Assembly (NCBI RefSeq): GCF_009223885.1
Contig: NZ_CP045144.1
Span: forward strand, 868,001-932,000
Origin: Ancylobacter sp. TS-1
GTDB lineage: Bacteria; Pseudomonadota; Alphaproteobacteria; Rhizobiales; Xanthobacteraceae
Reading direction: 5' to 3'
Length of the DNA stretch: 64,000 nt
The translations under genes and the position numbers were made by a program. The notes beneath the pieces are model-generated. The model was not told the origin of the DNA. It ran no database searches and saw only the letters and a program-made list of their open reading frames with translations. Positions 40,437-49,906 of the stretch are shown piece by piece; the first letter of the stretch is position 1; each line of letters begins with the position of its first letter.

Positions 40437-41206
40437 TCGTCGACAGCCACTGCCATCTCGACTTCCCGGACTTCGCCGCCGAGTTGGACGACGTGGTCGC
40501 GAGGGCCCGTGCGGCCGGCGTCGGCCGGCTCGTCACCATTGGCACCCGCGTGCGGCGCGCCGGGCAGGTGAGGGCGATCGCCGAGCGTTTCGACGACGTG
40601 TTCTGCTCGGTCGGCACCCATCCGCACAATGCGGGTGAGGAAGCCGACGTGACGCTCGACGAGCTGCTGGCGGAAGCAGATCACCCGAAGGTCGTCGCCA
40701 TTGGCGAAGCCGGGCTCGACTATCATTACGACACCGCCCCGCGCGAGGCGCAGCACGCCGGATTCCGCCTGCACATTGAGGCGGCGCGGCGCACCGGGCT
40801 GCCGCTCGTCATCCACGCACGCGACGCCGACGACGACGTGGCGGCGATACTGGAGGAGGAGAGCGGGAAGGGCGCCTTCGGCTTCGTTCTGCACTGCTTC
40901 ACCGCTGGGCCCGACCTCGCCCGCCGCGCCGTCGCGCTGGGCGGCTATGTGTCGTTCTCGGGAATCCTGACCTTCAAGTCCGGTGCGCCGCTGCGCGACA
41001 TCGCCCGCGAACTGCCCGCCGACCGGCTGCTGGTGGAGACGGACGCGCCCTATCTCGCGCCCAATCCGTGGCGCGGCAAGCGCAACGAGCCTTCCTATGT
41101 GGTCGAGACCGCCCGTATACTGGGCCAGACGCGCGGCGTTTCGCCCGACGAGATCGCCGCGCTGACGACCGCGAATTTCTTCCGCCTGTTCTCCCGCACT
41201 TCCTGA
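40433..41206 (+). CDS. TatD-family metal-dependent hydrolase
   Basis: The 257-residue TIM-barrel protein has the metal ligands DSHCHLDF (residues 4-11), GEAGLDYHY near 95, PLVIHARDA near 125, LHCFTAG near 150 and [10 protein letters not shown] near 205. TatD-type enzymes are 3'-5' exonucleases or D-tyrosyl-tRNA-related hydrolases. Gene order metG-tatD-MBL is typical of alphaproteobacteria. Confidence 0.93.
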   Translation: MIVDSHCHLDFPDFAAELDDVVARARAAGVGRLVTIGTRVRRAGQVRAIAERFDDVFCSVGTHPHNAGEEADVTLDELLAEADHPKVVAIGEAGLDYHYDTAPREAQHAGFRLHIEAARRTGLPLVIHARDADDDVAAILEEESGKGAFGFVLHCFTAGPDLARRAVALGGYVSFSGILTFKSGAPLRDIARELPADRLLVETDAPYLAPNPWRGKRNEPSYVVETARILGQTRGVSPDEIAALTTANFFRLFSRTS

Positions 41207-41223
41207 AGGCTCCGCTTCCCGCC

Positions 41224-42024
41224 ATGGCGACCACCTTCACCATCCTCGGCTGCGGCTCCTCCGGCGGAGTGCCGCGCGTCGGGCAGGGGTGGGGCGCCTG
41301 CGACCCGAACGAGCCCCGCAACCGCCGCCGGCGCTGCTCCATGCTGGTCGAGCGGTTCGAGCCGGGCGTCGAACAGCCGACGCGGGCGCTGATCGACACC
41401 TCACCGGACCTGCGCGAACAGCTCATCGGCGCCGGCGTCGACCGGCTCGACGGCGTGATCTACACCCATGAGCATGCCGACCACACCCACGGCATCGACG
41501 ACCTGCGCCCGCTGACCATCATGCATCGTCGGCGCATCGACGTGCATGTCGACGCCGAGACCTCGGCCATGCTGCACCAGCGCTTCGGCTACTGCTTCGA
41601 GACGCCGCCCGGCAGCGACTACCCGCCAATTCTCACCGAGCATCGCTTCCATGCCGGCGACACCGTCCGCGTCGACGGGCCGGCCGGGTCGATCGAGGCG
41701 CTGGCGTTCCGGCAGTACCACGGCAGCATCATCTCCTATGGCTTCCGCATCGGCGGCCTCGCTTACTCCAGCGACCTGCACGACCTGCCGGAGGAAAGCC
41801 TGCCGTACCTCGAAGGGCTCGACGTGTGGATCGTCGACGCGCTGCGCATCACGCCGCACCCGACGCATTTCTCGCTCAGCGAGGCGCTGGCCTGGATCGA
41901 GCGGCTGAAGCCGCGCCGCGCTGTGCTGACGAACCTGCACACCGACCTGGACTACCGCACGCTGGAGCGCGAACTGCCGGCGGGCGTCACGGCCGCCTTT
42001 GACGGCCTAAAATTCACGCTCTGA
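41224..42024 (+). CDS. MBL-fold hydrolase (PhnP/lipoate hydrolase-like)
   Basis: The 266-residue protein has the metallo-beta-lactamase core: LGCGSSGGVPRVG at residues 8-20, ALIDTSPDLREQL near 58, YTHEHADHTHGID near 80 and YSSDLHDLPE near 180. This is the subgroup of phosphodiesterases near PhnP, typically next to tatD in alphaproteobacteria. The precise substrate is not evident. It starts 17 bases after tatD. Confidence 0.87.
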   Translation: MATTFTILGCGSSGGVPRVGQGWGACDPNEPRNRRRRCSMLVERFEPGVEQPTRALIDTSPDLREQLIGAGVDRLDGVIYTHEHADHTHGIDDLRPLTIMHRRRIDVHVDAETSAMLHQRFGYCFETPPGSDYPPILTEHRFHAGDTVRVDGPAGSIEALAFRQYHGSIISYGFRIGGLAYSSDLHDLPEESLPYLEGLDVWIVDALRITPHPTHFSLSEALAWIERLKPRRAVLTNLHTDLDYRTLERELPAGVTAAFDGLKFTL

Positions 42025-42113
42025 CAATATGTTGCGCCGGCATGCTCATGCATTCTCGTGACCGGACGAATATCTATGTTTTCCATAATATGTCTTCTGC
42101 GAATCATTGGAAT

Positions 42114-42962
42114 ATGAAAATGAGGGCCTCCCGCGACATCTCCCGCCTGCTCGAGATCATGGCCGCCCTGCGCACGCCGGGCACGGGCTGCCCGTGGGAT
42201 CTGGAGCAGGACTTCGCGTCCATAGCGCCCTACACCGTCGAGGAAGCCTATGAGGTCGCGGACGCCATCGCGCGGGGCGATCTCGACGATCTGCGCGACG
42301 AGCTGGGCGACCTGCTGCTTCAGGTCGTCTTCCACGCCCGCATGGCGCAGGAGATGACGCCCGAGCAAGGCGCCTTCGATTTCGGCGACGTCGTGCTCGC
42401 CGTCACCACCAAGATGATCCGCCGGCATCCCCACGTCTTCGGCGACGCGCGCGGGCGTGACGTTACGGCGGTGAACGCCGCCTGGGACGCCATCAAGGCC
42501 GAGGAGAAGGCCGAGCGTGCCGAGCGCCGCGCCCGGCGCGGCCTGCCACCGGAACCGGAGCAGGGCCGCACGCTGGACGGCGTGCCGGTCGGCGCCCCCG
42601 CCCTCACCCGCGCCGTGAAGCTGCAGAACAAAGCGGCCAAGGTCGGCTTCGACTGGCCGGAGGTGCGCCCGGTGCTGGACAAGATCCGCGAGGAGATCGA
42701 CGAGGTGGAGGCCGAGATCGCCGCCGACGATCGCGAGGCCGCTGCCGGCGAGGTGGGCGATCTGCTGTTCGCCATGGCCAATCTGGCGCGCCATCTCGGC
42801 GTCGACCCCGAGGCAGCGCTGCGGGGCACCAACGAGAAGTTCGTCCGCCGCTTCGCCTATATCGAGGACCGGCTGGCCGAACAAGGCCGCGCGCCGGCGC
42901 AGGCGAGCCTCGACGAGATGGAAGAGCTCTGGCAGGCAGCGAAGACGGCGCGCGAGGCCTGA
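42114..42962 (+). CDS. mazG: Nucleoside triphosphate pyrophosphohydrolase
   Basis: The 282-residue protein has two MazG domains: residues 7-110 with CPWDLEQDF, TVEEAYEVADAI and LRDELGDLLLQVVFHA, and residues 165-260 with the EEIDEVEAEI and VGDLLFAMANLARHL motifs. It removes pyrophosphate from (d)NTPs, including aberrant ones. Longer upstream starts exist from 42042; ATG 42114 agrees best with family length. The gene faces the minus-strand block. Confidence 0.93.
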   Translation: MKMRASRDISRLLEIMAALRTPGTGCPWDLEQDFASIAPYTVEEAYEVADAIARGDLDDLRDELGDLLLQVVFHARMAQEMTPEQGAFDFGDVVLAVTTKMIRRHPHVFGDARGRDVTAVNAAWDAIKAEEKAERAERRARRGLPPEPEQGRTLDGVPVGAPALTRAVKLQNKAAKVGFDWPEVRPVLDKIREEIDEVEAEIAADDREAAAGEVGDLLFAMANLARHLGVDPEAALRGTNEKFVRRFAYIEDRLAEQGRAPAQASLDEMEELWQAAKTAREA

Positions 42963-42970
42963 CGCGGGCG

Positions 42971-44185
42971 TCAGGTGTTGAGCACGTCGAGGAACGATTC
43001 CCGCATCCGCTCCAGCGTGAAATCCCGCCGCAGCGCCGTCTGCCCATTGCGGGCGAGCCGCTCGAAAAGCGCGCCGTCGGCCGCGATCGTGTGGAGCGAG
43101 GCGATCACCCGGTCGGGGTCGAGACTGCCGCACACATGGCCGGCCCCGTGCTCGCGGGCATAGCGCGCGGGCGATGAAAACTCTGGCGCGTGCACCAGCA
43201 CCGGGCGCCCGGCGGCGAAATAGCTTGTCAGCTTCGAGGGGAAGCTCAGCCGGGCGACGTCCTCACGCGGTTTCTCGAAGGAATAGGGGCAGTAGAGCAC
43301 GTCGCACTGCTCGGCGAGCCTGCGTATCGTGTCGGCCTGCGGCAGCCAGCCCGGATAGTCCAGCCGGTCGGCCGGCAGGTCGTCCGGGGGATAATGCTGC
43401 CCGATCGCCGTGAGCCGGATGTTCCGGCCGCCGATCCGCCACCCTGCCCTGTGCAAGGCGGCGATCAGGCTTTCCCACGCATCGGTCGCATAGAGCTGCC
43501 CGGCGAAGCCGATGACGAGGTCCTCGCCATGCAGGCGCGGCACCGGCGCCTGCGCCAACGCCATGTCGTGCCCGGCGATCACCGGCACGCTGCGCACGCC
43601 GTAGCGGGCAAGGTATTCCTCCGCCATGTTCCACGAGGCGGCGGCGCAGGCCCGGCTCTTCGACATCGCGGCGTCGAAGGAGCGATGGGCGATGAAGCGG
43701 CTCACCGGATCCACCTTGTGGGCATCGAGCCACCAGGACAGCGGATCCCACACCTGGGTGTAGAGCGGCACGCCGAGCCGCTGCGCCAGCGGCGCCGCGA
43801 GGCCGGTGACCACCTGCCCTTCCAGAATGGCCCAGATCGCGTCCACGCCCTGTTCGCGCGCGAAGCGTTCCGCCATGCGCAGGATTTCCGCGCCGCGCGT
43901 CCGGCGCATATGCGCGGCGACGATGGCGGCGCCCGCCGTCCCGATGGGCAGCGATCCGTAGAGATAGGTGCCCGCTTCGCGGGGCTTCTCGACGGTCAGC
44001 GTCTCGAGCCCGGCGAGATCGGGGGCGGGGTGAGCGGTCAGGAGCGGGTTCAGCACGACGAAGGCGCACAGGCGCTCGGGCGGCAGGAAACGGCACTGCT
44101 GCGCCACCACCAGACCACCCGTGTAGTTGGTGCAGGGAGGAATGTCCGACAGCAGGAGGAGCTTCTTGTGCTTCAGAACGGACAT
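42971..44185 (-). CDS. Glycosyltransferase, GT4-like
   Basis: The 404-residue protein has two Rossmann-like halves: the N-terminal LLLLSDIPPCTNYTGGLVVAQ, and a C-terminal GT4-like half with VIGFAGQLYATDAWESLIAAL near 225, DVLYCPYSFEKPREDVARLSFPSKLTSYFAAGRPVLVHAPE near 300. The last segment is the sugar-nucleotide region with SFPSKL. The acceptor is unknown; no sugar-polymer gene cluster is adjacent. It lies 25 bases after hflX and may be co-transcribed. Confidence 0.83.
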   Translation of the reverse strand: MSVLKHKKLLLLSDIPPCTNYTGGLVVAQQCRFLPPERLCAFVVLNPLLTAHPAPDLAGLETLTVEKPREAGTYLYGSLPIGTAGAAIVAAHMRRTRGAEILRMAERFAREQGVDAIWAILEGQVVTGLAAPLAQRLGVPLYTQVWDPLSWWLDAHKVDPVSRFIAHRSFDAAMSKSRACAAASWNMAEEYLARYGVRSVPVIAGHDMALAQAPVPRLHGEDLVIGFAGQLYATDAWESLIAALHRAGWRIGGRNIRLTAIGQHYPPDDLPADRLDYPGWLPQADTIRRLAEQCDVLYCPYSFEKPREDVARLSFPSKLTSYFAAGRPVLVHAPEFSSPARYAREHGAGHVCGSLDPDRVIASLHTIAADGALFERLARNGQTALRRDFTLERMRESFLDVLNT

Positions 44186-44210
44186 CAGGGGCCGCGCGGC
44201 CGGCTGTTCA

Positions 44211-45551
44211 TCAGTGATTGCCGCCCTGCGTCACCCGCCCGGCGCCGAAGCGCCGGACCACGAGGCCGCGCCTTTCCGGCGCGATGCGGAACGCGATGCG
44301 CTGCACGCCGTCCTCCGAGACGTCGCGCCCCAGAACCTCGCCATGGCGATAGAGCCAGCCGAGGCCCTCGCCGTCCTCCGGCGGGAGCTTCACCTGAAGC
44401 GTGATGCGGCCGGACGCGATGCGCCGCGCGATCGCCTCCAGCAACACGTCCATCCCCTCGCCCGTCAGCGCCGACACCGGGATCGGCCGGGCGTCGCCCT
44501 CGCGTCGGGCGGCCGTGTTGAACAGGCGCGCCTTGCCCTCGTCGTCGAGCCGGTCGATCTTGTTCCACACCTCGATCAGGCGATGATCGTCGTCCGGGTC
44601 GATATCGAGATCGCCCAGCACCTGCTCGACATCGAGCGCCTGCGCCTCCGCGTCCTCGTGCGACATGTCGCGCACATGCAGGATCAGGTCGGCCTCGATC
44701 ACCTCCTCCAGCGTCGCCCGGAAGGCCGCGACGAGCTGGGTCGGCAGGTCGGAGATGAAGCCCACCGTGTCGGACAGGATCACCCGCTCGCCGCCGGGAA
44801 GCTGCACGGCGCGCAGCGTCGGGTCGAGCGTGGCGAAGAGCAGATCCTGCGCCATCACCTGCGCCCGGGTCAGCCGGTTGAACAGCGTCGACTTGCCGGC
44901 ATTGGTGTAACCGACCAGCGCGACGACGGGATAAGGCACCTTCTTGCGGCTGGCGCGGTGCAAAGCGCGGGTACGCTTTACCTGCTCCAGCTCGCGCTCG
45001 ATCTTGACGATGCGCTCGCCGATCAGCCGCCGGTCGGCCTCGATCTGTGTCTCGCCGGGGCCGCCGAGGAAGCCGAAGCCGCCGCGCTGGCGCTCCAGAT
45101 GGGTCCAGGACCGCACCAGCCGGCTGCGCTGATAATTCAGGTGAGCGAGTTCAACCTGAAGCACACCTTCCTTGGTCCGTGCGCGCTGACCGAAGATTTC
45201 CAGAATGAGAGCCGTTCGATCTATAACCTTGGCGTCAAACGCTTTTTCGAGGTTTCGCTGCTGCACCGGACTGAGCGGCGCGTCGACGAAGACCAGCCCC
45301 GCCTCCTCCGCCTTCACGAGGCCGGCGATCTCCTCGACCTTGCCGCTGCCGAGATAGGTGGCAGGCTTTACCTGGCTGAGACCGACCAGAAGCTGGCCGA
45401 CGACCTTCAGGTCGATGGCCAGCACGAGGCCGACCGCCTCATCCAGACGCGCCTCGGGCGAGCGGTGGACCGCCTCGTCCCCCGCTCCGCGGCGTGTCAG
45501 ATTCGGCACGATCACCACGACGCGGGTGGCATCGCCGGCCGGCCGGCGCAC
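44211..45551 (-). CDS. hflX: GTPase HflX
   Basis: The 446-residue protein has an N-terminal HflX domain, the GFGFLGGPGETQIEADRRLI signature near 178-197 and a G domain with GYTNAGKSTLFN near 228, SDTVGFI near 275 and NKID near 340. HflX splits stalled 70S ribosomes. The start is GTG, with AAGGG at 13 bases. It lies downstream of hfq, the usual order. Confidence 0.95.
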   Translation of the reverse strand: MRRPAGDATRVVVIVPNLTRRGAGDEAVHRSPEARLDEAVGLVLAIDLKVVGQLLVGLSQVKPATYLGSGKVEEIAGLVKAEEAGLVFVDAPLSPVQQRNLEKAFDAKVIDRTALILEIFGQRARTKEGVLQVELAHLNYQRSRLVRSWTHLERQRGGFGFLGGPGETQIEADRRLIGERIVKIERELEQVKRTRALHRASRKKVPYPVVALVGYTNAGKSTLFNRLTRAQVMAQDLLFATLDPTLRAVQLPGGERVILSDTVGFISDLPTQLVAAFRATLEEVIEADLILHVRDMSHEDAEAQALDVEQVLGDLDIDPDDDHRLIEVWNKIDRLDDEGKARLFNTAARREGDARPIPVSALTGEGMDVLLEAIARRIASGRITLQVKLPPEDGEGLGWLYRHGEVLGRDVSEDGVQRIAFRIAPERRGLVVRRFGAGRVTQGGNH

Positions 45552-45575
45552 GCCGGGAACCCTTGAGCTCCAAGC

Positions 45576-45827
45576 TCAGCCCTTCTCGCCGGTCTCGTCC
45601 GGTTCGAAAAGCTGAACCGGATGGCCGGGCATGATGGTCGAAATGGCATGCTTGTAGACGAGCTGCGAATGGCCGTCCCGGCGCAGCAGCACGCAGAAAT
45701 TATCGAACCAGGTGACAACTCCCTGGAGCTTCACACCGTTGACCAGAAAGATGGTGAGCGGCGTCTTGTTCTTGCGGACGTGGTTGAGAAAGGTGTCCTG
45801 GAGGTTCTGCGAACGTTCCGCGGCCAT
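45576..45827 (-). CDS. hfq: RNA chaperone Hfq
   Basis: The 83-residue protein has the Sm fold: [28 protein letters not shown] (9-36, containing Gln8-type and Lys-rich proximal face) and [10 protein letters not shown] (58-67). It pairs small RNAs with mRNAs. The acidic tail is short. The 24-base gap to hflX suggests a shared operon. Confidence 0.97.
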   Translation of the reverse strand: MAAERSQNLQDTFLNHVRKNKTPLTIFLVNGVKLQGVVTWFDNFCVLLRRDGHSQLVYKHAISTIMPGHPVQLFEPDETGEKG

Positions 45828-45971
45828 GGTTTTTTTGATCCGTTTGTTTGTTGTTGCTCGTAGTCGGCGCGGCCGCCTTCACCTGTGCGCTCCGTCCGGG
45901 AGGCGACATCCATGAAGACGTGCAACGTAAGCATGGCACACCATGCCCGTCGCGCAAGATGCTTTCGCGGA

Positions 45972-45990
45972 CTTGCCGAGGCTTGGCAAG
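45972..45990 (-). other. Stem-loop between dat and hfq
   Basis: Arms CTTGCC and GGCAAG surround a seven-base loop in the 221-base gap (45828-46048). No U-tract follows on the minus strand. It may protect or partly terminate the dat message; hfq probably also has its own promoter here. Confidence 0.4.
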
Positions 45991-46048
45991 AGCATTCGCG
46001 CATCGGGGCATCCGGATATGGTCTGTGCGGCCGGCCGTCGGGCGGGCC

Positions 46049-46909
46049 TCAGCGGGCGATCTCCGCCGTCCTGTGGTAGTTCGCGCGCAGGGCGCGCGCC
46101 ACCGGACCGGGCGTGCCGTCGCCGATGGAATGGCCGTCGATTCGCACCACCGGCGTCGCGAAATTGGTCGCTGAGGTCACGAAGGCCTCGCGCGCGGCCA
46201 GCGCCTCGGCGACGGTGAAGGGCCGCTCCTCGACGCGCAGCTGAAGCTGCTCGGCTACCTCCAGCATGACCGTACGGGTGATCCCGCGCAGGATGCCGCT
46301 CTCGGCCGGGCGCGTCACCAGCCGCCCCTCGCCCGTCACGATCCACGCATTGGTCGAGCCGCCCTCGGTGACGTGGCCAGCGGCATCGACGAACCACGCC
46401 TCGCGCGCGCCGGCCTGCTTCGCGGCCTCCTTGGCGAGCACATTGGGCAGCAGGCCGGTGGTCTTGATGTCCACCCGCTCCCAGCGATTGTCGGGAACGG
46501 TGATGATGGCGATCCCCTGCCCCGCCGTGGTCTCGCCCTTGGCAGGATCGACCGCTCGGGCGGTGACGACGATGGACGGCGGCACCTCCGGATCGGGGAA
46601 ATAATGGTCGCGGCGCGCCACGCCGCGCGTGATCTGGAGATAGACGAAGCCGTCGCGCACGCGGTTGCGCCGGATCGTCTCGCGCAGCACCACGCCGAGC
46701 GCGGCGAGCGGCATCGGCATGGCGATGTGAATGGCGTCGAGCGAGCGGGCGAGACGCTCCATGTGGCGGCGCTCGTCCACCATGTACCCGCCGCGCACCT
46801 CGCAGACCTCGTACACGCCGTCGGCAAACTGGTAGCCGCGATCCTCGACATGCACGAAGGCGTCGGCATGCGGCACGTAAAGTCCGTTCACATAGGCGAT
46901 GCGCGACAT
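46049..46909 (-). CDS. dat: D-amino-acid aminotransferase
   Basis: The 286-residue class IV PLP enzyme has VEDRGYQFADGVYEV (22-36), VYLQITRGVARRDH (89-102), the PLP Lys in DIKTTGLLPN near residue 147, and EGGSTNAWIV near 181. It interconverts D-alanine and D-glutamate-type acids for cell wall synthesis. It sits upstream of hfq, an order common in Hyphomicrobiales. Confidence 0.93.
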   Translation of the reverse strand: MSRIAYVNGLYVPHADAFVHVEDRGYQFADGVYEVCEVRGGYMVDERRHMERLARSLDAIHIAMPMPLAALGVVLRETIRRNRVRDGFVYLQITRGVARRDHYFPDPEVPPSIVVTARAVDPAKGETTAGQGIAIITVPDNRWERVDIKTTGLLPNVLAKEAAKQAGAREAWFVDAAGHVTEGGSTNAWIVTGEGRLVTRPAESGILRGITRTVMLEVAEQLQLRVEERPFTVAEALAAREAFVTSATNFATPVVRIDGHSIGDGTPGPVARALRANYHRTAEIAR

Positions 46910-46930
46910 ATCCGTCCCGTTCCCGCGGCC

Positions 46931-48379
46931 TTAACGCCGCCACAGCGCGAAATTGGCGAGACCCAGCACCACGAGGATCTCCAGCCGGCCGAGAATCATG
47001 GCCAGCGCGAGTATAAGCTGGGCGTAGGCCGGCAGCGCTCCCCAGTCCGGCCACGCCACGCCCGGCTGCCAGGCGACGGCGTAGACCGGCCCGACATTGC
47101 TCAGCGCCGACACGATGGCGACGAAGGCGGACTCGAAGCTCGGCATCGCCGGGGCGATGGCGACGGTCAGACCGGCGATCGCGGTGCAGGCGACGCCGAA
47201 CATGATCCAGATCGCCTTCATCATTTGCAGCGTCACGCTCTGCTGGCCGAGCCGGCGCGGATGCACGGCATGGGGATGCACGAGGCGCTCCAGCTCCAGA
47301 TAGCTCTGCAGAGCCATGGTTCCGGCGCGATAGATCTTGATGCCACCGGCCGTCGAGAAACTGGCGCCACCGATGAAGACGAGCGTTATGACCAGCGCCA
47401 GCGGCAGGCTGGCGAAGGCGCCGCCATGCGGCTCGATCCCCGTCGTGGTGACGAGCGAGACCGCCGTGAACATGCCGTCCTCCAGCGCGAGGGGCAGCGA
47501 CAGCACGCTGCCGGGCGTGCGGAAGCCGATCGCCGCCGCCGCGATGCCGACCACGAGGCACAGGGCCAGCAGCGCCATGTTCTCATACTGGCCGAGCGCC
47601 ATGCGCAGGCGGCGGGAGAGCAGCATGCGGTGCCACAATATGCTGGTGCCGCCGACCAGCATGAAGACGATCAGCACCGCCTTCACCGCGAAATGGCCAT
47701 AGGCGGCGATGCCGTCTGCGTCGGGCAGCATCCCGCCGGTGGACAGCGCCGCCCCCGCCAGCCCGAGCGCGTCGAACAGGCCGACGCCGACGGCGAAGAG
47801 CATCGCCGTGCACAGCAGGGTCGCCCCGAGGTAGACCGGCAGCACCAGCCGCAGCGCGTCGTCGAGCGCGGTCTGCTCGGTGACGCCGCGCAGATTGGCG
47901 CGGGCGCTGCGGTCCGGCAGCCCGCCGATGCCGGCGGGGCCGAGCACGGCGACGAAGCCCAGCAGCGTCAGCAGCCCGCCCGCCCATTGCAGCGTCAGCA
48001 GCCAGCCGAGGGTCGCGCGCGGTACGTCGGCGATCCCGTGGATCTGCACCGGGCCGGTGGTGGTGAAGGCGGACACCGCCTCAAGCCAGGCATGCATCGG
48101 CCCCAGCGAGGTGGTGGCGGCGATGGGAAAGGCGGCAATGGTCGGCACGCCGAGCCAGATGACGACCAGCAGGCCATACGCCCCGCGCCGGTCGAGCCGC
48201 CCGCCACGGTTGCGCACGGCCAGATGAACGGCGCCGGCGCCGAACACCGTCAGCAGCGCGGTGGCGAAGAAGACATCGGCGCCGGGCTCGTTGCGGAACA
48301 GCGCCACCAGCGCGGCGATCAGCAGGAACCACGCCATGACCCCGGCGGTGAGCGCGCTGTGGCGGGCGACCGCGATCAT
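46931..48379 (-). CDS. trkH: Potassium uptake channel subunit TrkH
   Basis: The 482-residue membrane protein has four filter loops: SAFTTTGPV near 111, ALSTGGMLP near 219, LVTTTGIEPH near 315 and LSNVGPVYA near 440, each with the conserved Gly. It conducts K+ under control of the adjacent RCK protein TrkA. It lies 13 bases after trkA. Confidence 0.94.
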   Translation of the reverse strand: MIAVARHSALTAGVMAWFLLIAALVALFRNEPGADVFFATALLTVFGAGAVHLAVRNRGGRLDRRGAYGLLVVIWLGVPTIAAFPIAATTSLGPMHAWLEAVSAFTTTGPVQIHGIADVPRATLGWLLTLQWAGGLLTLLGFVAVLGPAGIGGLPDRSARANLRGVTEQTALDDALRLVLPVYLGATLLCTAMLFAVGVGLFDALGLAGAALSTGGMLPDADGIAAYGHFAVKAVLIVFMLVGGTSILWHRMLLSRRLRMALGQYENMALLALCLVVGIAAAAIGFRTPGSVLSLPLALEDGMFTAVSLVTTTGIEPHGGAFASLPLALVITLVFIGGASFSTAGGIKIYRAGTMALQSYLELERLVHPHAVHPRRLGQQSVTLQMMKAIWIMFGVACTAIAGLTVAIAPAMPSFESAFVAIVSALSNVGPVYAVAWQPGVAWPDWGALPAYAQLILALAMILGRLEILVVLGLANFALWRR

Positions 48380-48392
48380 TTGTTCCCGTCCC

Positions 48393-49769
48393 TCAGAAGA
48401 ATTCGAGGCTCACCCGGAAGAGCTGCTCGACCCGCTTCACCTTGTCGGCGAGCGCGAACAGCACGACCCGGTCGCGCGCCTGGATCACCGTGTCGCCGCG
48501 CGGCAGCAGCACCCTGCCCGCCCGGATCACCGCGCCGATACGCATGCCGTCGAACAGGTCGAGCTGCTTGAGCGGCTTGCCGACCAGCGGCGAGGTTTCC
48601 AGCGCCTCGGCCTCGATCACCTCGCCGGCCCCGTTCAGCAGCGAATGGACGCCGCGGATGCGGCCCTTGCGGACATATTGCAGGATCTTCGAGACGGTGA
48701 TCTGGCGCGGGTTCACATAGGCGTCGATGCCGAGGCCGCGTGCAAAGGCGGGATAGGCCGGATCGTTGAGCAGCGACAGCATGCGGCGGGCGCCGAGTTC
48801 CCGCGACAGCAGGCAGGACAGGATGTTCACCCGGTCGTCATTGGTGACGGCGATCACCGTGTCCGCGTCGCGGACCGAGGCTTCCTCCAGAATGTTCCGG
48901 TCGAGCGCGCTGCCGCGCAGCACCACGGTCCGCGACAGCTCCTGCGCGATTTCCTCGGCGCGGGCCTGATTGTCCTCGATCAGCTTCACCCGCGCCTTGG
49001 GGTTGCGCAGTTCCAGCTCGCGGGCGACGTAAAGGCCGATATTGCCGCCGCCGCCAATGACGATCCGCTGGGCGGGCGGCTCGTCATGGCCGAAAATGCT
49101 CAGCGTGCGGCTCACCTGATCGCTCTGGGCGACGAAATAGGCGAGGTCGCCGGCCAGCAGCGAATCCGTCGAGCGCGGCACGAAGGTCTTGCCGTTGCGG
49201 TTCACTGCCACGACGACCGCCTGAAGGTCAGGGAACAGGTCGGTAAGCTGGCGCAGCGGCGTGTCGAGGACCGGGCAGTCCTCCTGGCACCGCACGCCGA
49301 CCACCACGACATTGCTGTCGGCAAAGCTGACCGTATCCACCGCGCCCGGCAGCGAGAGCCGGCGGAGCACCATTTCGCCGACCTCGATCTCGGGCGAGAT
49401 CACCACGTCGATCGGCAGGTGGTCGCGCGAGAACAGGTCGCGCCAGTGGCCCTGCAGGTAGCTCTGGGCGCGCACGCGGGCGATCTTGGTCGGCACGTCG
49501 AACAGCGCGTGGCCGACCTGGCAGGCGATCATGTTGACTTCGTCGTGCAGGGTGACGGCGATCAGCATGTCCGCCGCCTCCAGTCCCGCCCGGGCCAGCA
49601 CGTCGGGGTGCGAGCCGTGGCCGACGAAGCCGCGCACGTCGAGCGTGTCGGTCACGGCCTGGATGAGGCGGGGGGACGTGTCGATGATGGAGACGTCGTT
49701 CTGCTCGGCGGCGAGCCGCTCGGCGATGCCGAACCCCACCTGCCCCGCCCCGCAAATGACGACCTTCAT
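48393..49769 (-). CDS. trkA: Trk potassium regulator TrkA
   Basis: The 458-residue protein has two RCK units, each with a nucleotide-binding loop: GAGQVGFGIAERL at 7-19 and GGGGNIGLYVAREL near 235. A TrkA-C domain follows each. It gates TrkH in response to NAD(H) or ATP. The start at ATG 49769 fits the family. It lies in the ntr gene block, as in relatives. Confidence 0.95.
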   Translation of the reverse strand: MKVVICGAGQVGFGIAERLAAEQNDVSIIDTSPRLIQAVTDTLDVRGFVGHGSHPDVLARAGLEAADMLIAVTLHDEVNMIACQVGHALFDVPTKIARVRAQSYLQGHWRDLFSRDHLPIDVVISPEIEVGEMVLRRLSLPGAVDTVSFADSNVVVVGVRCQEDCPVLDTPLRQLTDLFPDLQAVVVAVNRNGKTFVPRSTDSLLAGDLAYFVAQSDQVSRTLSIFGHDEPPAQRIVIGGGGNIGLYVARELELRNPKARVKLIEDNQARAEEIAQELSRTVVLRGSALDRNILEEASVRDADTVIAVTNDDRVNILSCLLSRELGARRMLSLLNDPAYPAFARGLGIDAYVNPRQITVSKILQYVRKGRIRGVHSLLNGAGEVIEAEALETSPLVGKPLKQLDLFDGMRIGAVIRAGRVLLPRGDTVIQARDRVVLFALADKVKRVEQLFRVSLEFF

Positions 49770-49906
49770 GAGGACCCCGCTCGAACCCACCCGAAGCGGG
49801 GTCGCGAGTCCCCGGATCGGCATTGCCGATTCACTCTATATCAGGTTCCCGGCCGTCCGAAGACGGCCCGCCGGCAGCCCCGCACATCTTCCTGCGCAAG
49901 GGCGCC